DNA of 64,000 bases from Flavobacteriaceae bacterium UBA980 (lineage in GTDB: Bacteria; Bacteroidota; Bacteroidia; Flavobacteriales; Flavobacteriaceae). Both the position numbers and the translations under genes were made by a program. Each line of letters starts with the position of its first letter. Position 1 is the first letter of the stretch. Of the stretch, positions 58,094-64,000 are shown one piece after another. The stretch is taken from positions 1 to 64,000 of the forward strand of contig DBBQ01000061.1 in the NCBI GenBank assembly GCA_002292265.1, read 5' to 3'. The notes under the pieces were generated by a model. It saw only the letters and a program-made list of their open reading frames with translations, ran no database searches and was not told the origin of the DNA.

Positions 58094-58716
58094 TGGCTTC
58101 CGACAAACTCAGAACTTTTTACTCCAAGACACCTAACGCAAAGTACCTAAAAGAGACCGCAACCCTTTTACATGATGGAGGAATGATTATTTTCCCTACA
58201 GATACGGTATATGCCCTGGGCTGTTTGTCTACGCAAGGAGAACGGTTAAAAGACTTAGCGAAAATTAAAGGGGTCAAATTAGAACAGGCTCCTTTGAGTT
58301 TTATTTTTGAAGACATTCGTGCGCTGTCCCATTTTGTAGTCCCGATGAACTCCCAAATTTTTAAACTGGTAAAACGTTTGTTACCAGGACCTTATACCCT
58401 GATCATGCAAGCAGCACACAAGCTGCCAAAACCGTTCCAAAAAAGACGAACCATCGGTGTTCGGATTTCGGACCATCCGATACTAAAAGCTTTATTACCC
58501 CTATTAAACGCCCCTTTAGTCTGCACCTCCATCCACGATCCTGATGAGATTTTAGATTACACGACAGATCCTGAAGCCTTACTCGAGCGATGGGACAAGA
58601 AGATCGATTTAATGCTTTCTGATGGTTTTGGGAGTAATATTCCCTCTACCGTTATAGATCTATCCACAAGCCCTTTTGAAATTCTTAGACAAGGGGCAGG
58701 AGCAAATCCTTTTTGA
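58093..58716 (+). CDS. Sua5/YciO/YrdC-family threonylcarbamoyladenylate synthase
   Basis: A 207-residue protein of the YrdC fold. The ATP/threonine site is GGMIIFPTDTVYALGCLSTQGERLKDLAKIKGVK, with LLPGPYTLIMQA and TIGVRISDHPILKALL. It belongs to the branch that makes threonylcarbamoyl-AMP for t6A37 in ANN-decoding tRNAs, although the YciO-like branch is a possible alternative. tsaE, another gene of the pathway, lies in the same window at 63.1 kb. The start overlaps the helicase stop. Confidence 0.88.
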   Translation: MASDKLRTFYSKTPNAKYLKETATLLHDGGMIIFPTDTVYALGCLSTQGERLKDLAKIKGVKLEQAPLSFIFEDIRALSHFVVPMNSQIFKLVKRLLPGPYTLIMQAAHKLPKPFQKRRTIGVRISDHPILKALLPLLNAPLVCTSIHDPDEILDYTTDPEALLERWDKKIDLMLSDGFGSNIPSTVIDLSTSPFEILRQGAGANPF

Positions 58717-58717
58717 T

Positions 58718-59839
58718 CTATTCGATTGGACTGACGAACAGACCAGTTAAAAGTTTAGGCAGGATGTAGGTCGATTTTGCAGGTAGGTTTTTCCCTTTTC
58801 GTGCTAGATCAAAAAGGACTGCTTTGGAAATGGGTTTCATAAAAAAAGCCACCTCAAAATCTTTCCATTTTGCACTGTCAACTCCTTGTTTTGGATCAGG
58901 TTGATACTGTAAGGCTTCAGCAAGATGAGGCAGAGGTGCCAATAAATTACCATTGATAAAAGCGGGCGGGTTTGAAAAATCTCCCTCAAAACCGTAATAC
59001 GTTTTCCCAACCTTTACGGTAATTTCAAAACGTTTACTCTCCGCCGCATTCAAATCTATTTGCTTACCCTGATGTAATTTGATCTTTTCTACTAAGCGAT
59101 CTAAATCGTCTTTTGATTTACACGTTTTCAAAAACCAAACAAAGCTCTGAAGCTCAAGTTGCGATTGGTGTATCAAATAACAAGAAATTGGAGCGGGTTT
59201 TTGTTTTTGATGAGAGTAGTGCAGCATACTCGCTACTCGATGATGGCCGTCAGCCAGATGAAAATGAGGCTGGTGTATACTCCAGTGCATCACTTGTTCT
59301 ATTTCTGCACGATTCAGCTCCCACATTTGGTGGTGCGTTTGTTCATATTGAAAATCGAAAACAGTCATGCGTGTTTCTATTTGAATAAAATCAATTTTAG
59401 AATCCAAGGCTTCTTCGTGAATAACAACAACGGGTTCCGCTTGAATCCGAACCGTTTCTAAATAATCTGCCATGAGTTGAACCCGGTGTTCATAAACTTT
59501 TTCATGTTGTGTAATGGTTCTTTTTTTAAATTCTAAGGCAGAACATGCTCCGATTAACCCCTGAAATGTCAAACCCTGAGTCTTTATTTTATACCAAAAT
59601 ACCCCTGTTTTCTTTTGTGGGGTATAGAGCTGATTATTTATCGCGTTTATCCAATTCCTTCTGATCTCAAGATTTTTATCCTCGGTCTTGAGCTCAGCTT
59701 GAATAATGTGAATAAATCCTTCTTTTTGATATGACTTTAAGGCTGTAATTTCTTGGGGTGTATAGTCCTCTAAACTTCGCATGACTTGGTTCTGAGGGGT
59801 GTGAGGTAAAAAAAAAGAAAGGGGCTGAAAAACTGGCAT
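58718..59839 (-). CDS. DUF1015 family protein
   Basis: A 373-residue soluble protein. The family hallmark FHLADGHHRVASMLHYSHQ lies near residue 200; an N-terminal segment with QEITALKSYQKEGFIHIIQAEL and a central RVQLMADYLETVRIQAEPV also fit. No established biochemical function. In other Bacteroidota I recall DUF1015 next to serC-serA; here it is about 43 kb away. It lies downstream of the Gfo/Idh/MocA gene by 6 bp on the same strand, so the two are probably cotranscribed. Confidence 0.85.
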   Translation of the reverse strand: MPVFQPLSFFLPHTPQNQVMRSLEDYTPQEITALKSYQKEGFIHIIQAELKTEDKNLEIRRNWINAINNQLYTPQKKTGVFWYKIKTQGLTFQGLIGACSALEFKKRTITQHEKVYEHRVQLMADYLETVRIQAEPVVVIHEEALDSKIDFIQIETRMTVFDFQYEQTHHQMWELNRAEIEQVMHWSIHQPHFHLADGHHRVASMLHYSHQKQKPAPISCYLIHQSQLELQSFVWFLKTCKSKDDLDRLVEKIKLHQGKQIDLNAAESKRFEITVKVGKTYYGFEGDFSNPPAFINGNLLAPLPHLAEALQYQPDPKQGVDSAKWKDFEVAFFMKPISKAVLFDLARKGKNLPAKSTYILPKLLTGLFVSPIE

Positions 59840-59845
59840 AGTAAA

Positions 59846-60808
59846 TTACCCGATACACGCAATAATTTTATGTGCAACCACTAGCGCAGCGGCACCATCC
59901 TGTAAAGAAACTGTAGGTTTTTTCTTTTCATGAATACACGAAGCAAAATGTTCCAATTCATCTTGAATAGCGTTGCCTTCGAGTATGGAAGGATTTTCAA
60001 AATAAATTTGTTTTTTTTTCCCTTCGGCATTGGTCAGGAGTATTGAAAGATCGTCGGCTTGCTCCGGAGCGTCTTTCATTTTTACGACTTCCACTTTTTG
60101 GGTTAGATAATCGATTGCGATATAGGCATTTTTTTGAAAAAATCGAGTTTTTCTCATTTTCTTGAGAGAGATTCTGCTGGCGGTAAAATTCGCCACACAG
60201 CCGTTTTCAAAAACAATGCGAGCATTGCTAATATCGGGCGTATCGCTAATGACTGCTACCCCCGAGGCATCAATATGTTTAATGGGGGAATGGACCACGC
60301 TCAATACGATGTCAATATCGTGGATCATTAAGTCTAATACCACCGAAACATCAGTCCCTCGTGGATTAAATTCTGCCAGACGATGGGTTTCAATAAACAT
60401 GGGGTTTTGCAGTGAAGACTGTACCGCTTTGAAGGCGGGATTGAACCGTTCTACATGCCCCACCTGTCCCAAAACACCGTATTCATCAGCAAGTTGTGTT
60501 AATGAGGCAGCTTCCTGGTCTGTTTTCGCTATGGGCTTTTCTATGAATACGTGCTTCTTGGCACGGATCGCTTTTTTAGCCATTTCAAAATGAGAGAGGG
60601 TTGGGGTGATGATGCTCACCACATCTACCGCTTCGATCAGCGCTTCTGCACTTTCATATGCCGTGTAGCCTTGTTCTTTGACAAGCTTTGCAACGGCCTC
60701 GGTGTCCGGATCATAAAAACCCACCAATTCATAGGTAGGGGAGGAGGCTACAATCCTGAGATGGATTTTTCCAAGATGCCCTGCCCCTAAAATTCCTATT
60801 TTCAACAT
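59846..60808 (-). CDS. Gfo/Idh/MocA family oxidoreductase
   Basis: A 320-residue NAD(P)-dependent dehydrogenase. The Rossmann fold starts LKIGILGAGHLGKIHLRIVA, followed by VSIITPTLSHFEMAKKAIRAKKHVFIEKPIA, in which the EKP catalytic motif is plain. A C-terminal substrate domain includes VVLDLMIHDIDIVLSVV. There is no signal peptide. The substrate is typically a sugar or cyclitol; I cannot name it. It is followed by the DUF1015 gene after 6 bp. Confidence 0.9.
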   Translation of the reverse strand: MLKIGILGAGHLGKIHLRIVASSPTYELVGFYDPDTEAVAKLVKEQGYTAYESAEALIEAVDVVSIITPTLSHFEMAKKAIRAKKHVFIEKPIAKTDQEAASLTQLADEYGVLGQVGHVERFNPAFKAVQSSLQNPMFIETHRLAEFNPRGTDVSVVLDLMIHDIDIVLSVVHSPIKHIDASGVAVISDTPDISNARIVFENGCVANFTASRISLKKMRKTRFFQKNAYIAIDYLTQKVEVVKMKDAPEQADDLSILLTNAEGKKKQIYFENPSILEGNAIQDELEHFASCIHEKKKPTVSLQDGAAALVVAHKIIACIG

Positions 60809-60866
60809 TACAACGTGCTTTGAATCAAAAGTACAATCAAAATCTTAATTTAAACAGAAACTCACT

Positions 60867-60874
60867 TATTTTTG
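60867..60874 (+). promoter_or_regulatory. candidate -7 element of pcm
   Basis: TATTTTTG matches TAnnTTTG and ends 6 nt before the pcm ATG, so the transcript would be leaderless or nearly so. No clear -33 element. Confidence 0.35.
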
Positions 60875-60880
60875 CATTAG

Positions 60881-61522
60881 ATGAAAGATACAACCAAACA
60901 TCAGGGGTTACGCAGGCAATTGATGGAGACTTTAAGAAAAAAAGGCATCTCCTCCGCAGAGGTTTTACAAGTAATGACAACGATTCCTAGGCATTTCTTT
61001 ATGGATCCTGGGCTGGTCAATTTTGCCTATGAAGATCAAGCTTATCCCATCGCGGCAGAACAAACCATCTCCCAGCCCTATACCGTAGCTTTTCAATCTC
61101 AAATCTTGGAAGTGGCACCACACCACAAGGTGTTAGAAATAGGGACTGGCTCAGGGTATCAAACAGCTGTTTTGTTAGGACTCACCCCTCATGTGTACAC
61201 TGTAGAACGACAGCAAGAATTGTTTAAAAAAACTCAGCGTCTTTTTAGCCAACTCAATTTGCGCCCAAAAAAAAATGTCTTTGGGGATGGCTACAAAGGC
61301 TTGCCTGATACTGCTCCTTATGACCGGATAATTGTAACTGCCGGAGCACCTAAAGTGCCAAAAGAACTTTTACAACAACTTGTAGTTGGAGGAAAATTAG
61401 TCATTCCTGTTGGGGTGAAAGAGCATGTGATGTTTCGTTTTACAAAAACTTCCGAGAAAATATTTGATAAAGAATCGTTTGGGAACTTTCGATTTGTTCC
61501 TCTTTTGAACGACAAAAATTAA
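60881..61522 (+). CDS. pcm: protein-L-isoaspartate O-methyltransferase
   Basis: A 213-residue SAM-dependent methyltransferase that repairs isoaspartyl residues. SAM motif I is VLEIGTGSGYQTAVLLGL, motif II is GDGYKGLPDTAPYDRIIVTAGA, and TISQPYTVAFQSQ is the typical substrate-side motif. The start is ATG at 60881. It is divergent from the Gfo/Idh/MocA gene across 72 bp. A proline dehydrogenase gene starts 59 bp downstream. Confidence 0.94.
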   Translation: MKDTTKHQGLRRQLMETLRKKGISSAEVLQVMTTIPRHFFMDPGLVNFAYEDQAYPIAAEQTISQPYTVAFQSQILEVAPHHKVLEIGTGSGYQTAVLLGLTPHVYTVERQQELFKKTQRLFSQLNLRPKKNVFGDGYKGLPDTAPYDRIIVTAGAPKVPKELLQQLVVGGKLVIPVGVKEHVMFRFTKTSEKIFDKESFGNFRFVPLLNDKN

Positions 61523-61581
61523 TTTAAAAACAACGTCTTTTGTTTAATAATACTTTTAATTTAGACTATATTTTTAATCGT

Positions 61582-62757
61582 ATGAATTTTGAAGATACGG
61601 AAGAGGCTTATCGGTTAAAGACAAACAACGAACTCTATAGGGCGCTTTACTTGTATCGCCTAATAGCAAACAATACTTTGGTCGCGATAGGTAGCAAGCT
61701 TGCCCTATGGGCACTTCAACTAGGACTACCCATTTCAGGACTATTTAAACGCACCGTTTTTAAACAATTTTGTGCGGGTGCAGCAAAAGAAGACTCCATA
61801 AAACTTGTGAGTCGGTTAGCAGATTTAAATGTAAAATCGTATATGCATTTTGCAGCCGAAGGTCAAAAGTCGGAGGCAGGGATGGATACTAGTTTGGAAA
61901 AGACTCTGGAAACCCTTTCTTTTTCAAAAGAGACCCAGGCTCTTCCTTTTACCGTTTTTAAAGCCACCAGTTTGGGCCCTTTTGCACTTTTTGAAAAGAA
62001 GAGTAATGGAGTAGCGTTCAATAAGGAAGAACAAGCCGCTTGGGATCGGATGCTAGAAAGAGTTCAAAAATGTTGTTCCTATGCGAAAAAGCTGAATGTG
62101 CGGATGCTCATTGATGCCGAAGAATCTTGGATTCAAGCTGCAATTGATGAAATCGCTGAAGATTTGATGGAAACCTTTAACCGCAAACAGACTTTGATTT
62201 TCACTACTGTACAGATGTACCGTAAGGACCGCTTGTCCTACATGACAGCTTTGCTTCAAAAAGCAGAAGCTAAGGGTTTTACTACTGGTGTAAAATTGGT
62301 CCGTGGAGCCTATATCGAAAAAGAGAATAAACGCGCCCGTGAGCTTGGAATTCCCTCGCCTATTTGTGAAAGTAAAGCAGCTACCGATATTAACTTTAAT
62401 GCAGCTTTGGACTTAATTCTTCCCAAAGTGGATCGTTGCAATCTATTTATTGGGTCACACAGTGAGTCCAGTATTCTTAAAGTAACCCAATGGATGAAGG
62501 TGCACCAGCTCCCTAACGATCATCCCACCATTTGGTTTTCCCAACTTTACGGCATGGCAGATCATATTTCTTTCAATTTGGCTTCTTTGGGTTATCAAGT
62601 GGTGAAATACGTACCCTACGGTCCTGTAAAAGATGTTATTCCGTACTTGATTCGCAGGGCAGAGGAAAATACCTCAGTTAGCGGACAAACCCCTAGAGAA
62701 TTGAACTTGATTAAAAAGGAAATTGACAGGAGAAAGGTTAAGGCCGTTGCAGGTTGA
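61582..62757 (+). CDS. proline dehydrogenase (monofunctional)
   Basis: A 391-residue FAD-dependent PRODH that oxidises proline to pyrroline-5-carboxylate. The catalytic TIM-barrel motifs are present: VRMLIDAEESWIQ, VQMYRKDRLSY, VKLVRGAYIEKENKRA, LFIGSHSESS, and YLIRRAEENTSV. There is no P5C dehydrogenase domain, so the second step is encoded elsewhere. I chose the ATG at 61582 (MNFEDTEEAYRLK); the open frame extends 14 codons to a TTG. The last 20 bp overlap the convergent 120-residue gene. Confidence 0.92.
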   Translation: MNFEDTEEAYRLKTNNELYRALYLYRLIANNTLVAIGSKLALWALQLGLPISGLFKRTVFKQFCAGAAKEDSIKLVSRLADLNVKSYMHFAAEGQKSEAGMDTSLEKTLETLSFSKETQALPFTVFKATSLGPFALFEKKSNGVAFNKEEQAAWDRMLERVQKCCSYAKKLNVRMLIDAEESWIQAAIDEIAEDLMETFNRKQTLIFTTVQMYRKDRLSYMTALLQKAEAKGFTTGVKLVRGAYIEKENKRARELGIPSPICESKAATDINFNAALDLILPKVDRCNLFIGSHSESSILKVTQWMKVHQLPNDHPTIWFSQLYGMADHISFNLASLGYQVVKYVPYGPVKDVIPYLIRRAEENTSVSGQTPRELNLIKKEIDRRKVKAVAG

Positions 62758-63100
62758 GAACCTTGACTTGCTTTTTACAGTTTGCTACTTCTAAAAAAGA
62801 ACTGGTTTCTTCTTCCAGTTCAATAAAATAAACACGGCAAGAATCCAGTTTTGTTTTGCTTTTAGAAAAATCGATACTTCCCTTTTCCATGTAGGTGCGA
62901 AGTGTGCTGTCGTTGAGTTGGGGATACCGGCTCTGGAGATCCGAACTGATTTGAATGGTCTTTTGAAGCAAATCGTTTTTTACCCGTGCCGAAGGGCCAT
63001 AATTGCAACTTGTCTTTTTGCCGCTAAAAATGAAAGCTAAAAAAATCAAACCAACCGAAAAGCCAGCGAGATAATACCCCAATCGATACAATAGTTTCAT
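62738..63100 (-). CDS. membrane-anchored small protein (DUF4258-like)
   Basis: A 120-residue protein starting LLYRLGYYLAGFSVGLIFLAFIFSGKKTSCNYGPSARVK. It has one N-terminal hydrophobic helix, a conserved-looking TSCNYGPSARVKN motif and a C-terminal beta-rich segment. From memory, similar small proteins next to tsaE in flavobacteria carry the DUF4258 label. It starts within the last 4 bp of tsaE, forming an operon porX-tsaE-this gene. Its 3' end overlaps the proline dehydrogenase gene by 20 bp. Function unknown. Confidence 0.7.
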   Translation of the reverse strand: MKLLYRLGYYLAGFSVGLIFLAFIFSGKKTSCNYGPSARVKNDLLQKTIQISSDLQSRYPQLNDSTLRTYMEKGSIDFSKSKTKLDSCRVYFIELEEETSSFLEVANCKKQVKVLNLQRP

Positions 63101-63510
63101 ACTATATTTTTGGAAGTTAACTTTCGGGTTTGTATATCCACAATATCTAGCGAATAGTGATTATAGGTTTCTGGTAGGTGGGGTGTTATTTTTTCTGCCC
63201 ATTCCAAAAAACAAAGCTGCCCCGATTCTAGATACTCTTCCAAACCAAAGTCCAATGCTTCATCGGGATGCTCCAAGCGGTAAAAATCAAAATGATAAAT
63301 CAAACCCTTTGAGGCTTGATAGGTATTGACTAAAGAGAAAGTGGGACTTGAAACAGGTTCTGTCACGCCCAAAGCTTTACAAAGAGCCGCAATAAGGGTG
63401 GTTTTTCCAGCACCCATGGGACCGTCAATACGGATGACGGGATTGGAAAAGTCCTCGATCAAAAGCGAACTCAACTGCTTTAAATCAGTTAATTTAAAGT
63501 GACTTTGCAT
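63097..63510 (-). CDS. tsaE: tRNA threonylcarbamoyladenosine ATPase TsaE
   Basis: A 137-residue P-loop ATPase of the t6A pathway. Walker A is IDGPMGAGKTTLIAALC, and SPTFSLVNTY, LIYHFDFYRLEHPDEALD and LCFLEWAEKI are all family-typical. It works with TsaB and TsaD to transfer the threonylcarbamoyl group made by the Sua5-type enzyme. The start lies 15 bp downstream of the porX-type gene, and it overlaps the next gene by 4 bp. Confidence 0.95.
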   Translation of the reverse strand: MQSHFKLTDLKQLSSLLIEDFSNPVIRIDGPMGAGKTTLIAALCKALGVTEPVSSPTFSLVNTYQASKGLIYHFDFYRLEHPDEALDFGLEEYLESGQLCFLEWAEKITPHLPETYNHYSLDIVDIQTRKLTSKNIV

Positions 63511-63525
63511 TGCGCAAATATAAGG

Positions 63526-64000
63526 CTATCGAGGACGTAAAACCACAAATGGTACGATCATTTCTTCAAGGGAAACGCCACCGTGCTGGAAGGTGTTGTT
63601 AAAGAAATTTACATAGTGGTTGTAGTTGTTTTTGTAAATAAAATAATAGTCCTCTTTCGCGAAAATATAGCGACTACTAAGGGACAGGGAAGGCAATGCA
63701 AACGCATTGGGATTTTCACAATCCAAGACCTCTTTCGCTTCAAAAGTCAAGCTTCTCCCTGTTTTATAGCGGAGATTCATACTTGTTTCTTTATCTGCTA
63801 CTACTGCGCTAGGGTTGTTTACATTCAGGGTTCCGTGATCTGTAGTTAGCACAAGCTGAAAGTCCAGTGTGGCCGCTTTGCTCAACAGTTTTTTGAGCGG
63901 ACTATTTTGAAACCAACTCAAGGTAAGCGAGCGATAGGCTTTGTTGTCGGGCGCTAATTCTTTGATCATCTCCATTTCGGTTTTCGCATGGGAAATCATA
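63526..64000 (-). CDS. porX: PorX-type response regulator / PglZ-domain protein, C-terminal part (partial)
   Basis: The last 157 residues of a larger protein; the 5' end lies beyond the window. The sequence FQLVLTTDHGTLNVNNPSAVVADKETSMNLRYKTGR fits the C-terminal PglZ/alkaline-phosphatase-superfamily domain of the PorX regulator, and TTDHGT would carry metal ligands. PorX is the cytoplasmic regulator of the Bacteroidota type IX secretion system. The receiver domain is outside the window, so its presence is inferred from the family and from the adjacent tsaE. The internal ATG at 63999 is not the real start. Confidence 0.78.
   Translation of the reverse strand, partial: MISHAKTEMEMIKELAPDNKAYRSLTLSWFQNSPLKKLLSKAATLDFQLVLTTDHGTLNVNNPSAVVADKETSMNLRYKTGRSLTFEAKEVLDCENPNAFALPSLSLSSRYIFAKEDYYFIYKNNYNHYVNFFNNTFQHGGVSLEEMIVPFVVLRPR

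Overview
This window is chromosomal DNA of a member of the Bacteroidota, most likely a marine-type Flavobacteriia with a compact genome. The evidence is: the C-terminal part of a PorX-type protein (type IX secretion signalling) at the right edge; promoter elements of the Bacteroidota form TTG-N(18-20)-TAnnTTTG upstream of several genes; almost no Shine-Dalgarno sequences; a moderately AT-rich composition; and flavobacterial versions of many core genes (endonuclease III with a single cysteine, topoisomerase IV parE-parC, TlpA-like lipoproteins). I found no phage, insertion sequence, CRISPR array, tRNA, rRNA operon, defence island or biosynthetic cluster. The region is a dense core-genome segment, not an accessory island.

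Layout. 1-6.6 kb: ECF sigma factor with a 47-codon follower gene, nth, bcp, a frameshifted alpha/beta-hydrolase lipoprotein gene, a DUF1835 protein, a large conserved protein of unclear function, and an MBL-fold hydrolase. 6.6-13.6 kb: a long minus-strand string, lolD, a TIGR02757 gene, an NRAMP-like transporter, pxpA-pxpB-pxpC (5-oxoprolinase), a degenerate dihydroorotase-like gene and an esterase. 13.7-19.7 kb: msrA-folE, serC-serA, a LuxC-type acyl-CoA reductase divergent from a two-cluster ferredoxin, and a chbG-like deacetylase gene interrupted by one in-frame stop. 19.8-28.6 kb: ychF, a YhhN protein, a SulP-STAS transporter, a Dabb protein and parE-parC. 28.6-35.9 kb: an XRE regulator divergent from an M14 peptidase gene with shared repeat sites, an Lrp-type regulator, ppc, aroB, a dienelactone-hydrolase-like enzyme and smpB. 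36-47.9 kb: clpB, glyA, a thioesterase, a glutaminyl cyclase, the SRP RNA, an SDR, transaldolase, a cysteine-less thioredoxin-fold lipoprotein, an ABC-F ATPase and a sodium:solute symporter. 48-64 kb: pheT, recG, a patatin, an M20 hydrolase, a UvrD-type helicase, a Sua5/YrdC enzyme, a DUF1015 protein, a Gfo/Idh/MocA oxidoreductase, pcm, proline dehydrogenase, tsaE and the 3' end of porX.

The genes cover amino-acid metabolism (serine and glycine by SerC/SerA/GlyA, 5-oxoproline recycling by PxpABC, proline oxidation, chorismate by AroB, anaplerosis by Ppc), DNA maintenance (Nth, RecG, UvrD, ParCE), translation and quality control (SRP RNA, SmpB, PheT, TsaE, Sua5, YchF, ClpB, Pcm, MsrA) and envelope export (LolD). 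Nothing here is a clearly new multi-gene system. The points most worth a second look are the repeat sites shared by the XRE and M14 peptidase promoters; the pxp operon with an NRAMP-like protein that has lost its metal ligands; the dihydroorotase-like protein without metal ligands; two genes each broken by a single change; and ten tail-to-tail gene overlaps, five of them exactly 4 bp with interlocked stop codons.
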